A stretch of 23,213 bases of DNA from JAPUIN01 sp041580375 (GCA_041580375.1 JBFGDZ010000035.1:1-23213), one strand, 5' to 3'. Shown: positions 12,301 to 20,372, counted from the first letter of the stretch. Notes: generated from the letters alone by a model not told the origin. Numbers and translations: made by a program.

Positions 12301-12792
12301 ATGCTCGAGGAGAAGGGAGGCTGGTTCGTCGTCAACGTGAAGGACGCCCGCTGGGCCGGGAGCCCGCAGTTCGGGAAACGGTGCCTGTTCGAGATGGAGG
12401 GGCCCTTCGAGCAGACCGGCGTGCGCGTCGTGATCCTGGAGCCCGGCAAGCCGAACTGCCGCTACCACCGCGAGAGCGCGCAGGAGGACTTCCTCGTGCT
12501 GTCCGGGGAGTGCCTGCTGCTCGCGAACGGCGAACAGCGGCGGCTGAAGGCGTGGGACTTCGTCCACTGCCCGCCGGGCGTCAGCCACGTCTTCGTCGGG
12601 GCCGGGGACGGTCCGTGCGCCATGATCATGATCGGCCACCGCCCGCCCGATCTGCGGCTCTTCTATCCGCAGTGCGAGGCGGCCCGCCGCTACGGCGCCG
12701 AGGCGCCCGAGCCGACGCCCGACGTCAAGGTGGCGTACTCCGACGTGACGCCCTGGAAGGAGACGCCTGCACCCCCGTGGCCGCCGCGCTGA
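12301..12792 (+). CDS. Single-domain cupin protein
   Basis: A 163-residue cytoplasmic protein with one cupin barrel. Motif 1 spans G49 to G69 with His56, Glu58 and Glu62. The usual second histidine is replaced by Glu58 (HxE instead of HxH). Motif 2 is DFVHCPPGVSHVF with His96. A metal site of two His and two carboxylates is therefore likely. The surrounding pattern (PNCRYHRESAQEDFLVLSGE) resembles cupins annotated only as conserved proteins, so no substrate can be named. Shine-Dalgarno AGGAGAGG at 12290-12297 sets ATG 12301. It follows the kinase after 33 bases and its stop overlaps the next ATG (TGATG), so the three may be co-transcribed. Confidence 0.85.
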   Translation: MLEEKGGWFVVNVKDARWAGSPQFGKRCLFEMEGPFEQTGVRVVILEPGKPNCRYHRESAQEDFLVLSGECLLLANGEQRRLKAWDFVHCPPGVSHVFVGAGDGPCAMIMIGHRPPDLRLFYPQCEAARRYGAEAPEPTPDVKVAYSDVTPWKETPAPPWPPR

Positions 12793-13196
12793 TGCTGGAT
12801 TTCGCCCGGGCCACGATGCGCGCTCTGTCGCGGCCATGGCTCGCCTGGGTCGGCCTGCTGCTCGTCGCCAATGTCTTCGCGCCGCTGTTCTTCCTGAGGA
12901 CGATCGAGGCGTGGATCGTTCTCGTGGCGGGCGCCGTGTCCGGGCTCATTCAGATGATCATCTTCCGCGCGCGCGGTTTTGTGCGCCTCCTGGGGATCGG
13001 CCACGCTTCCTGGATCCCCCTCGTCGCCTGGCTCGCCACGCGCCTCCCCGATCGGCCGGCCGCGTCCGCGTTCGGGCTCTGGATCGTCGCGGTGATCGTA
13101 CTGAACAGCCTCTCGCTCCTCATCGACGCCGTCGACGTCGCGCGTTACGCGCGCGGCGAGAGGGCGCCGGCCGGCGCCGCACCACCGGACGCGTGA
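12792..13196 (+). CDS. Small four-helix membrane protein of unknown function
   Basis: A 134-residue protein with four predicted transmembrane segments at about 17-35, 39-58, 66-84 and 93-112, and a charged, Ala/Pro-rich C-terminal tail. I do not recognise the family. ATG 12792 overlaps the cupin stop by one base, which favours this start by translational coupling. The same frame is open far upstream through the cupin gene, but that is a shadow of the cupin. Conserved-looking polar residues in helix 3 (GHASWIP) might line a site. It converges with the minus-strand M28 gene, leaving only 27 bases between the two stops and no clear terminator. Confidence 0.75.
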   Translation: MLDFARATMRALSRPWLAWVGLLLVANVFAPLFFLRTIEAWIVLVAGAVSGLIQMIIFRARGFVRLLGIGHASWIPLVAWLATRLPDRPAASAFGLWIVAVIVLNSLSLLIDAVDVARYARGERAPAGAAPPDA

Positions 13197-13223
13197 CGGA
13201 GTGCGCTGCCCGCTCCCCCGGTT

Positions 13224-15611
13224 CTACCTCCTCGGTCCGAGAGCGCGGCGCGGGCCGATGGCGCGGGCGGCGCGCTGGAACGTGTCGGTCATCGAGACCA
13301 GGCGGGCGTTGAGGCGCTCGTAAACGACCGCCAGCTTCCCCTCGATCGAGGCGATCTCGTCCGCGTAGTCGGACGGGTCGGTCAGGCCCGCGTTGACCTT
13401 CGCCAGGATGGAGTGGTACTCCTGCCAGACGTCGACGTACGGCGCCAGGTGCGCCTGTCCTCCCCACTGCAGACGGTCGAAGCCCGGGTCGTGGCGCGCC
13501 AGCTCGGCGACGTACGTCTCGTACGCGAAGTGCCGCCCGGCGCTCGTCAGGCCGGTGCGGCGGACGAGGTCGAGCCCGGCCGCCGGATCGCCGGCGCGCA
13601 GGGCGTCGATCGCGAGCTGCATGCGCGTGGCGTCGCGCTGCACCTGCTGGTGCGGAAAAATGTACTGGTCGAACACGTCGAGCGCGACCAGCTCGGTCAG
13701 CAGGATGCGCTCGGCGTTCCGCATCCGCCGGGCGACCGCGCGCGTGTTCCGAATCTGACCCCGCTCGATGCGGCGCTCGAGGTTCTCGGCCGCGGACCGG
13801 AAGCGCTGCACCGACTTTTCGAGGTCGTCCTGCGCCCGCACGTTCACGCCGGGCAGGTCCTCGATCCCCAGTCCGTCTACGACGAACGCGATGCGCGACT
13901 CGGCCTCGGCCGCCTTCGCCACGAAATCGAGCAGCGGCAGCTCGGAACGGTCGTAGGTGACCCAGATGTCGTTGATCACCTCGATGTTGTTTTTGAGGTA
14001 GTCGAAGTTCAGGCGATCGATCGTGTCGTGGCTGGTGTGGTAGTTCTGCGTCAGGTAGTTGAAGCCGAGCGTGTTGAAGTAGAGGCCCGGGATGCCGGCC
14101 GCGGTCAGCGTGAAGTGATCGGCGTTCGCCCAGACGGTGTTCTGGATGGCCGTGCCGAACGGGACCCGCGCCGGATCGGCGTTGAGCTTGGTGTTCGCCA
14201 GATCGAACAGCTCCGAGTGCACGCGGATCAGCAGGCGCTCGCCGGGGTCGCCCGTGCCGAGCAGCTCGAAGTCGAGAGTCAGGACCGCCGTCTGCGACCA
14301 GTCGGTGCGCTGCCGCGTCACGGCGTACCAGGCGCCGATCAGCCACTCGTAGTAGGCGTCTGTGTAGCCGTACTCCTCGCTGGTGCTGGCCAGGAACAGG
14401 AGCGAGCGGCGCGGCCTGAAGCCGCTGTCCCGCACCGCCCTCGCGATGCCGAGCATCGAGGCGATCGCCGTGGCGTCGTCCGCGGCGCCGAAGAACCAGG
14501 CGTCGTGGTGGCCGGTGAAGATGATGATCTCGTGCGCCAGGTCGGAGCCGGGGATCATGCCCAGGACGTTGTGCCCCACGCCGCCGTCCTCCGCGCGCGT
14601 CAGCTCGATGTCGGACGTGAGCGTCACGAAGGTCGGACCCGCGGCGATGCGGGCGCGCAGATCGTTGGCCGCGTTGCGCGTGACGAACACGAACGGCACC
14701 CAGTCGTCATCGTAGGTGGCGTCGAATCCGAACAGGGAGTCGTCCCGCTGGTTGAAGAAGGCGCCGGCCGACGTCGTCCCGGTGTAGAAGATGACCGCGG
14801 CGGCCCCCTCCAGCGTCGCCTGGTGTCCGTGCCGGTTCACCCACCAGTCGCCGAACCCCCAGTTGACGAGCACGATCTTTCCCGTGACGTCGACGCCCGG
14901 GGGCAGGCTGTCGTATTCGACCTGGCGCCCGAGACCGAGGTCGAGCACCTCGGCGTGGATGCCGCCGGGGGGCGTTCCGACGACGCCGCCCCAGGAGCTG
15001 GCCGGGAACGTGGGGCCGCCGTCCACGGCGACCGTCGCCCCGTTGAAGATCCAGCGATCGATCGGCACCGGCAACGTCGCCACTCCGGCGAGGCCGAGGC
15101 TCCGCATCTCGTCCGCGATCCAGGCGACGGCGGCCTCGTTGGCGGGCGACCCGCCCGGCCGCCAGCCCATCGGCGTGTCGCCGAACCCCGCGACCGTCTC
15201 CGTCACCATGCGCAGGTAGTCGACGTCGACGTCCGCGCTGAGCGCCTCCGCGTCGCCGGCGGCCAATAGATCATCGACGGCCGGCCAGACGCTCCGCGCC
15301 GGCGCCTCGTGAGGGCCGACGAGGGCCGCGGCGCGCTCGGCGCCGCCGGCCGCGAGGGAGCGCTCCGCCCGGCGCGCCTCGCTCAGGCGCAGAAGCCGGG
15401 CGTGCAGACCGGGCGGCTCGGCCGGATCGGACGGATCCGGCGCGTCCGCGAGCAGGCCGCGCACGAGAGACGGATCGAAGGATGGTTCGAGCGGAGTCGC
15501 GATCGGCTCCGCGGGCTTCGCCGCGCGCTCCGGCGCGACGGCGGAGACGGGCGCGACGCACAGCGCGGCCGCCACGAGAAGTACGAGAACGTGCAGTCTC
15601 CTGGTGTTCAT
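13224..15611 (-). CDS. Exported M28 metallopeptidase, glutamate-carboxypeptidase-II (PSMA)-like
   Basis: A 795-residue exported zinc peptidase. A signal peptide covers about 1-24 (cleavage near VSA). A protease-associated (PA) domain lies at about 190-350, ahead of the M28 catalytic domain. The metal site is complete: His368 and bridging Asp378 in GHHDAWFFGAAD, catalytic Glu412 and ligand Glu413 in TSEEYG, Asp447 in LDFELLG, and His525 in NYHTSHD. The G-H-x-D-x-W-x-F-G-x-x-D spacing equals that of human GCPII, so this is the M28B type, unlike the other M28 protein in the window. A helical C-terminal region (about 600-790) corresponds to the dimerisation domain of that family. Shine-Dalgarno GAGGAGG lies four bases before the ATG. 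Substrates are probably peptides or acidic dipeptides in the periplasm. The gene lies 115 bases after bioA and seems to be a separate unit. Confidence 0.88.
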   Translation of the reverse strand: MNTRRLHVLVLLVAAALCVAPVSAVAPERAAKPAEPIATPLEPSFDPSLVRGLLADAPDPSDPAEPPGLHARLLRLSEARRAERSLAAGGAERAAALVGPHEAPARSVWPAVDDLLAAGDAEALSADVDVDYLRMVTETVAGFGDTPMGWRPGGSPANEAAVAWIADEMRSLGLAGVATLPVPIDRWIFNGATVAVDGGPTFPASSWGGVVGTPPGGIHAEVLDLGLGRQVEYDSLPPGVDVTGKIVLVNWGFGDWWVNRHGHQATLEGAAAVIFYTGTTSAGAFFNQRDDSLFGFDATYDDDWVPFVFVTRNAANDLRARIAAGPTFVTLTSDIELTRAEDGGVGHNVLGMIPGSDLAHEIIIFTGHHDAWFFGAADDATAIASMLGIARAVRDSGFRPRRSLLFLASTSEEYGYTDAYYEWLIGAWYAVTRQRTDWSQTAVLTLDFELLGTGDPGERLLIRVHSELFDLANTKLNADPARVPFGTAIQNTVWANADHFTLTAAGIPGLYFNTLGFNYLTQNYHTSHDTIDRLNFDYLKNNIEVINDIWVTYDRSELPLLDFVAKAAEAESRIAFVVDGLGIEDLPGVNVRAQDDLEKSVQRFRSAAENLERRIERGQIRNTRAVARRMRNAERILLTELVALDVFDQYIFPHQQVQRDATRMQLAIDALRAGDPAAGLDLVRRTGLTSAGRHFAYETYVAELARHDPGFDRLQWGGQAHLAPYVDVWQEYHSILAKVNAGLTDPSDYADEIASIEGKLAVVYERLNARLVSMTDTFQRAARAIGPRRALGPRR

Positions 15612-15666
15612 GGGACCTCCTCGACAGAAAGGAAGTTCGCCTCACCGCATGGACTGGATGCTTCGG

Positions 15667-15696
15667 ACGCTACCACCGGACGGGGCCGGCGGTCAA
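15667..15696 (-). promoter_or_regulatory. Candidate promoter of the PSMA-like M28 gene
   Basis: Read on the minus strand, TTGACC (15696-15691) and TAGCGT (15672-15667) are 18 bases apart. The start codon follows about 55 bases later. This is the best consensus match in the window and suggests the peptidase is not simply part of the biotin operon. Confidence 0.4.
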
Positions 15697-15726
15697 CGAC
15701 GATCGCGCGGGGGGGCGGCCGCCGCG

Positions 15727-17010
15727 TCAGCCGGCGGAGCCGAAGGTGTCGAGGATCTCCTCCATCGTGTCGTAGATGGCGTCGAGATCCGCGGGCGTGA
15801 CGCAGTAGGGAGGGACGGCGTAGAGGACGTTGCCGAGGGGACGCAGGAGGACACCGCGCCGGAGCGCCGCCTCGAGCACGCGCGGCCCGAGCGAGGAGAA
15901 GTAGCCCGGCGGGCCGGAGATGTCGACGGCCCCGATCGTCCCGAGGCTGCGCGCGGCGCGTCCGCCGGGATGCTCCGCGAGGCGCTCGATGCGCCGCGCG
16001 GTGTGCTCGCCGATCGTCCGGATCCGATCCTGGCACTCGGGGCTTTGAAGGATTTCCCAGGAGGCGATCCCGGCGGCGCATCCGATCGGATTGCCGGCGA
16101 ACGAATGGCCGTGCATGAGCGCGCGCGTCCGGTCATCGGAGAGGAACGCGGCGAAGATCTCCTCCGTCGCGAGCGTGGCGGCGAGCGGGAGGATCCCTCC
16201 GGTCAACCCCTTGCTCAGGCAGACGAGATCGGGCCGGATGCCGGCGTGCTCGAACGCGAAGCAGCGTCCCGTCCGGTAGAAGCCGGTGAACACCTCGTCG
16301 CAGATCAGCAGGACGCCGGCCGCGCGGCAGAGGCTCTCCGCCTCCCGCAGGAACTCCGGCGCGTAAAACCGCATGCCGCCGGCCCCCTGCACGAGCGGCT
16401 CGACGATGAGAGCGGCGTGCTGGCCGGGGCGGCGGCTGAGAAGCAGATCGAGCGCCGCCGCGTCCCCCGGTGGGATGAAGTCGACCGGGGGCAGGATCGG
16501 CCGGAAGATCCTGTGGAACCCGTCCGGCTCGCCCACCGCCATGGCGCCGAGGGTGTCGCCGTGGTAGGCGCCCTGCAGCGCGATGAAGCGGCGGCGCGTG
16601 GCGACGCCGCGGTTCACGTGGAACTGGTACGCCATCTTCAGCGCCACCTCCACCGCCGTCGATCCGTCGTCCGAATAGAACACCCGGCTCGGTGCGGCGC
16701 CCGCGTCCTGCGCCGCGCCCGCCAGGATCTCGGCGAGGCGTACGGCCGGCTCGTGCGTGTGCCCCGCGAAGATCACCTGATCGAGCCGCGCGGCCTGATC
16801 CGCCACGGCGGCGGCGATGTCCGGATGACAGTGGCCGTGCAGGATGACCCACCAGGAGGAGATCGCGTCCAGGATCGTCCGTCCGTCGGCCAGCCGGAGA
16901 TGCGCCCCGCTTGCCCCGACGACCGGGATCGGGACGGCGCCCAGCCCGTGCTGCGTGTAGGGGTGCCAGAGGATGCGCGCGTCCCGATCGGACAGCCTGC
17001 CGCCGCCCAT
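15727..17010 (-). CDS. bioA: Adenosylmethionine-8-amino-7-oxononanoate aminotransferase
   Basis: A 427-residue PLP enzyme that converts 7-keto-8-aminopelargonate (KAPA) to 7,8-diaminopelargonate (DAPA), normally using S-adenosylmethionine as amino donor. Signs are WHPYTQH at 15-21 and SSWWVILHG at 51-59 (the paired Trp and Tyr residues that mark BioA rather than other class III aminotransferases), GSTAVEVALKMA at 116-127, YHGDT at 149-153, DEVFTGFYRTG with Asp238, and the PLP lysine Lys267 in CLSKGLTGG. It is of full family length. The bioD stop and bioA start overlap as TGATG. It is the last gene of the pspC-bioBFDA run. A GC palindrome (15714-15723) follows the stop without a T-tract. Confidence 0.96.
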   Translation of the reverse strand: MGGGRLSDRDARILWHPYTQHGLGAVPIPVVGASGAHLRLADGRTILDAISSWWVILHGHCHPDIAAAVADQAARLDQVIFAGHTHEPAVRLAEILAGAAQDAGAAPSRVFYSDDGSTAVEVALKMAYQFHVNRGVATRRRFIALQGAYHGDTLGAMAVGEPDGFHRIFRPILPPVDFIPPGDAAALDLLLSRRPGQHAALIVEPLVQGAGGMRFYAPEFLREAESLCRAAGVLLICDEVFTGFYRTGRCFAFEHAGIRPDLVCLSKGLTGGILPLAATLATEEIFAAFLSDDRTRALMHGHSFAGNPIGCAAGIASWEILQSPECQDRIRTIGEHTARRIERLAEHPGGRAARSLGTIGAVDISGPPGYFSSLGPRVLEAALRRGVLLRPLGNVLYAVPPYCVTPADLDAIYDTMEEILDTFGSAG

Positions 17011-17732
17011 CAGGAGTGCTCGTCGAGGAAGGAGCGCGGGTCCTCCCCGATGGGTCCGAACAGGCGTCGCACGGTGGCGGGCGGAAACAGTCCGGGAGCG
17101 CGTCGCGCGATCGTCTTCGCCGAGAGGGATCCGAGCCGCGGGATCTCCGCCACCACGGGGGCGGCGTCGAAGCGCGCGAAGACCTCGGCCAGGCCGGGGT
17201 CCTTCTTCCCGTTCAGGACGATCCCGGCCACCGCGAGCCCGGCCGAGCGGGCCGCCTCGAGCGTGAGTAGAGTGTGGTTGATCGTGCCGAGCCGCGTCGA
17301 GGAGACGATCAGCGCCGGCAGGTTGAGGCTGCCGATCAGGTCGCGCATCGTCGCCCGGCCGCGCAGCGGCACCAGCAGTCCGCCGGCCCCCTCAACGACC
17401 CAGTGCCCGCCCGGCAGCTGCTCCCAGCGCGCGCGGATGGCGTCCGGATCGATCGTCACCCCCTCCGCCGCGGCGGCGCGATCGGGGGACATCGGCCGCG
17501 CGAGGGCGTAGACCGACGGCGGGATCTCTTTCGCCCGCAGACCGCTCAGGCGCGCCACGCGCGCGGCGTCCGAGTCGCGGCCGGTCCGGACCGGCTTGAA
17601 GTATCCGGCCGGCTGGCGCGCCGCGCGAAGCGCCGCCATGAGCAGGGCGCAGATGACCGTCTTGCCGATGCCGGTGTCGGTGCCGGTCACGAACAGGCCC
17701 CGCCGGGATCCGTCCGGGCGCTGCGTCGTCAT
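17010..17732 (-). CDS. bioD: Dethiobiotin synthetase
   Basis: A 240-residue ATP-dependent carboxylase that closes the ureido ring of DAPA to give dethiobiotin. The P-loop is GTDTGIGKT at 17-25 with Lys24, and the substrate-binding KPVRTG lies at 36-41. VVEGAGGLLVPL and later LGTINHTLLTLEAARSAGL are standard for BioD, where they contribute to the active site and dimer. ATG 17732 overlaps the bioF stop (ATGA), and the long open frame upstream runs through bioF and is not part of the protein. It lies third in the bio cluster and is coupled to both neighbours. Confidence 0.96.
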   Translation of the reverse strand: MTTQRPDGSRRGLFVTGTDTGIGKTVICALLMAALRAARQPAGYFKPVRTGRDSDAARVARLSGLRAKEIPPSVYALARPMSPDRAAAAEGVTIDPDAIRARWEQLPGGHWVVEGAGGLLVPLRGRATMRDLIGSLNLPALIVSSTRLGTINHTLLTLEAARSAGLAVAGIVLNGKKDPGLAEVFARFDAAPVVAEIPRLGSLSAKTIARRAPGLFPPATVRRLFGPIGEDPRSFLDEHS

Positions 17733-18931
17733 GCTCCGCCATGCTCTCCCGGCCGATCTCCTCCGGGCCCCCCGTCCAGGGCCGCGCCGAGGACGCCGGC
17801 GAAGCGGCGCAGCGCCGCCTCGCCGACCGGCCAGGTCACCGTGAGGCGCAGCCGCGCCGTTCCGTCCGGGACGGTCGGCGGCCGGATCGCCCGCGCGTCG
17901 AACCCCTGGCGCCGCAGCCGCGAGGCTGCGGCGACCGCCTCCCGGTTGCCGCCGATGACGAACGGGACGATCGGTCCCTCGGCGCCGTCCGGCACGCCGG
18001 GTACGGACGCAGCCGCCGCGATCGGGCCCAGCATTTCGCGGAACGCGGAAGCGCGGCGCCTCACCTCGCGCGACCGGTCCGGCCCCACGCCGCTCCAGTG
18101 ATCGATCGACAGCCGCAGCAGCGCCGCGAGCGCCGGGATCGGCGCGGTCGTGAAGATGAACGGCCGCGCCACGTTGACCAGGTAGTCCTTGAGCCGCGCG
18201 TCGCCCGCCACCCACGCGCCGCCGGCGCCGAGCGCCTTGCCGCCGGTGTGCACCGTGGCGAAGACGCGGCCGCCGAGACCGAGCGCCTGCACGAGCCCGC
18301 CGCCCGATCCGGCGCCGCCGTAAAGCCCGGTGGCGTGCGCTTCGTCGACGATCAGGAGCGCGGAGAACTCCTCCGCGAGATCGGCCAGCTCGCGCAGCGG
18401 CGCCACGTCACCGTCCACGCTGAACAGGCTCTCGGTCACGATCACCCGCAGCCCGGAGCGGTCCGCGGCGCGGAAACGGGCCAGCGTCGCGCGCAGCGCG
18501 CCGGCGTCACGGTGCGGATAGATCGTCCTCTCGGCGCGGCCGAGGCGGATGCCGTCGATGATCGAGGCGTGATTCAGGGCGTCGGAGAAGACCGCGTCGC
18601 CCGGGCGCAGCAGCGAGGAGAGCAGGGCGACGTTGGCCTGGTATCCCGACGGAAAGAGGACGGCGGCCTCGCGTCCGACGAAGGCGGCCAACGACGCCTC
18701 CACCTCGCGGTGCAGGATCGAATCGCCGCGCAGCAGGCGCGAGCCGGTCGACCCGACCGGGCGGCCGCGCAGGGCGTTGATCATGCGGCGCCCGAGCGCC
18801 GGATCGGACGCGAACCCCAGATAGTCGTTGGACGAGAGATCGATCCCCGAGGCCGGCTCGAGCCGGCGCAGCAGTCCGCCCGCTTCGATCCCGGCGAGGC
18901 GCTCGGCTAGCCGATCCGGGAAGGCGGCCAT
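17729..18931 (-). CDS. bioF: 8-amino-7-oxononanoate synthase
   Basis: A 400-residue PLP enzyme of the alpha-oxoamine synthase family, which condenses pimeloyl-ACP (or -CoA) with alanine to give KAPA. Visible signs are SSNDYLGF (33-40), GSTGSRLLRGD (60-70), FPSGYQANVALL (93-104), SLFSVDGDVAPL (168-179), DEAHATGLYG with Asp196 and His199, and the PLP lysine Lys232 in HTGGKALGAGGAW. CoA-ligase relatives such as KBL share the fold, but the bio neighbours settle the assignment. The start is only six bases after the bioB stop. The C-terminal 15 residues are a Gly/Pro-rich tail of no clear role. Confidence 0.95.
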   Translation of the reverse strand: MAAFPDRLAERLAGIEAGGLLRRLEPASGIDLSSNDYLGFASDPALGRRMINALRGRPVGSTGSRLLRGDSILHREVEASLAAFVGREAAVLFPSGYQANVALLSSLLRPGDAVFSDALNHASIIDGIRLGRAERTIYPHRDAGALRATLARFRAADRSGLRVIVTESLFSVDGDVAPLRELADLAEEFSALLIVDEAHATGLYGGAGSGGGLVQALGLGGRVFATVHTGGKALGAGGAWVAGDARLKDYLVNVARPFIFTTAPIPALAALLRLSIDHWSGVGPDRSREVRRRASAFREMLGPIAAAASVPGVPDGAEGPIVPFVIGGNREAVAAASRLRRQGFDARAIRPPTVPDGTARLRLTVTWPVGEAALRRFAGVLGAALDGGPGGDRPGEHGGA

Positions 18932-18937
18932 CGCCGA

Positions 18938-19951
18938 TCAGTCCCGCGACGGGCCGGCGAGCTCGCGCAGGAGGGCGAGGTCCTCGTCCGCCGGCGGATT
19001 GGGGGTCGTCAGCAGCCGGTCGCCCAGAAAGATCGAGTTGGCGCCGGCGTAAAAGGCGAGCACCTGGGCCTCGCGGCTCAGCGACAATCGCCCGGCCGAG
19101 AGGCGCACGCGGCTGCGCGGCATCAGAATGCGCGCGACGGCGATGGTGCGGACCAGATCGAGCGGGTCGACGGGAGGGTTGTCCCCCAGGGGGGTCCCGG
19201 GCACGGCGACGAGCATGTTGATCGGCACCGACTCGGGCTGCGGATCGAGCGACGCCAGGTCGGCCAGCATCGCGCAGCGATCCCGGACGGACTCTCCCAT
19301 GCCGAGGATGCCGCCGCTGCAGATCGTCAGGCCCGCCTCCCGCACCGCCCGCAGCGTCCGCAGACGATCGTCGTAGGTGCGCGTCGAGATGATGGAAGGA
19401 TAGTGCTCGCGGCTGGTGTCGATGTTGTGGTTGTAGGCGTGCAGGCCGGCCTCCTTGAGGCGGCGCGCCTGCCCGGGCGTCAGCATGCCGAGCGTGACGC
19501 AGACCTCCAGCCCCTCGTCGTGCACCGCGCGCACCATCTCGATGACGCGATCGAAGTCGGCCCCGTCCCTCACCTCGCGCCACGCAGCGCCCATGCAGAA
19601 CCGCTGCGCCCCGTTGCGCCGGGCGTTGCGCGCCGCCGCGACGACCTCCGCGAGCGGGAGGAGGCCCTCCGCCTCGACGCCGGTCTCGTAATGCGCCGAC
19701 TGCGGACAGTAGGCGCAGTCCTCCGGGCAGCCTCCCGTCTTGATCGACAGCAGCGTGCAGCGCTGGATGTCGGCCGGATCGTGATGGGCGCGGTGGACGG
19801 CGTGCGCCCGATGGATCAGATCGAGCAGGGGCAGGCGGTGCAGGGTCAGGGCCCGCTCGAGGCAGGCGTCGCGCGCCCCGCGAATCCCGATCGATCCGTC
19901 CGTCGCGGCGGAGCCGGCGGGCGCCCCCCCTCGCTGTGTCTCGAGCCCCAT
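18938..19951 (-). CDS. bioB: Biotin synthase (radical SAM)
   Basis: A 337-residue radical SAM enzyme that inserts sulfur into dethiobiotin to give biotin. The [4Fe-4S] motif CPEDCAYC has Cys75, Cys79 and Cys82. YNHNIDTSREHYPSI, the GGILGMGES block and PINMLVAVPGTPL are typical, and SRVRLSAGR contains the arginine expected to bind the auxiliary [2Fe-2S] cluster. ATG 19951 follows a GAGAGAGG-type ribosome site. The frame is open upstream to 20344, but that stretch overlaps pspC and is low-complexity, so it is not coding. The first ~25 residues are poorly conserved. Biotin synthesis here covers bioB, F, D and A; genes making the pimeloyl chain are not in the window. Confidence 0.96.
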   Translation of the reverse strand: MGLETQRGGAPAGSAATDGSIGIRGARDACLERALTLHRLPLLDLIHRAHAVHRAHHDPADIQRCTLLSIKTGGCPEDCAYCPQSAHYETGVEAEGLLPLAEVVAAARNARRNGAQRFCMGAAWREVRDGADFDRVIEMVRAVHDEGLEVCVTLGMLTPGQARRLKEAGLHAYNHNIDTSREHYPSIISTRTYDDRLRTLRAVREAGLTICSGGILGMGESVRDRCAMLADLASLDPQPESVPINMLVAVPGTPLGDNPPVDPLDLVRTIAVARILMPRSRVRLSAGRLSLSREAQVLAFYAGANSIFLGDRLLTTPNPPADEDLALLRELAGPSRD

Positions 19952-19983
19952 GTGCCTCTCTCCGCGGGACGGCGGACGGGCCT

Positions 19984-20184
19984 TCAGGCCTGCTTCGGCA
20001 TCACGATCCACAGAATGATGTAGACCAGGATGCCCGGGAACGCCGCCGAGAAGATCGAGACGGCGACGTACAGGATGCGCACCAGCGTCGGGTCCCAGCC
20101 GAGCCAGTCGGCCAGTCCGCCGCACACGCCGGCGAGAACTTTGTTCGCGCTGGATCGCTGCAGGGGCTTTCCCGATCGGCTCAT
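19984..20184 (-). CDS. PspC-domain small membrane protein
   Basis: A 66-residue protein consisting almost wholly of a PspC domain. It has a short basic start, then KVLAGVCGGLADWLGWDPTL (15-34), which carries the family G-V-C-G-G-L-A-x-x-x-x-x-D-P-x-x-V-R pattern, and a hydrophobic helix ending IILWIVMP. Stand-alone PspC proteins are common membrane-stress or envelope components; no enzymatic role is known. Shine-Dalgarno GGAG lies seven bases before ATG 20184. The gene ends 32 bases before bioB on the same strand with no terminator between, so it is probably the first gene of the bio transcript. Confidence 0.85.
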   Translation of the reverse strand: MSRSGKPLQRSSANKVLAGVCGGLADWLGWDPTLVRILYVAVSIFSAAFPGILVYIILWIVMPKQA

Positions 20185-20216
20185 CAGCCACTCCGTCCGG
20201 CCACCGGGCCGCCGCG

Positions 20217-20248
20217 CGGCCGTGGTGCCGCACGGCCGTGATGCCGCG
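20217..20248. repeat. 16-bp tandem direct repeat with internal dyad symmetry
   Basis: Two adjacent copies, CGGCCGTGGTGCCGCA (20217-20232) and CGGCCGTGATGCCGCG (20233-20248), are identical at 14 of 16 positions. The junction forms the perfect palindrome CACGGCCGTG (20231-20240), and copy 1 can fold as GCGGC...GCCGC. It lies in the leader or promoter zone of pspC-bio and upstream of the divergent M28 gene, where an operator would be expected. Binding protein unknown. Confidence 0.55.
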
Positions 20249-20255
20249 TGGCCGG

Positions 20256-20284
20256 CCCGGGAATTCTATATGAAAATGCCCGGG
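20256..20284. promoter_or_regulatory. AT-rich promoter island in the divergent intergenic region
   Basis: CCCGGG at both ends (20256-20261, 20279-20284) encloses the AT-rich run GAATTCTATATGAAAATG, the most obvious such tract I noticed in this GC-rich window. On the minus strand it offers TATAGA about 80 bases before the pspC start. On the plus strand TATATG could serve the M28 lipoprotein gene about 100 bases away. No clear -35 is seen on either side. A second plus-strand candidate, CAGGAT at 20331-20336, lies 36 bases before the M28 start. Confidence 0.4.
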
Positions 20285-20372
20285 GCGCGCCGGTGTGCGG
20301 GTCCGCGTGCGCGGGCGGGCGGATCTGTGGCAGGATCCGTCCATCCGCCGTTTACGGAGGAGGGGAGTCCCG

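Noticed and set aside
15714..15723. GGCGGCCGCC palindrome after bioA as an intrinsic terminator
   Set aside because: The palindrome has no loop room and is followed on the minus strand by a C-run rather than a T-run.
13413..17511. Long + strand open frames opposite the M28B, bioA and bioD genes
   Set aside because: They are mirror frames of well-recognised minus-strand genes, low in complexity and without family motifs.
20256..20284. CCCGGG repeats flanking the AT island as an attachment or insertion site
   Set aside because: They are only six bases long, and no integrase, transposase or element lies between or beside them.
19952..20344. N-terminal extension of bioB upstream of 19951
   Set aside because: It overlaps pspC in another frame and the repeat region, has no BioB-like sequence, and a ribosome site precedes ATG 19951.
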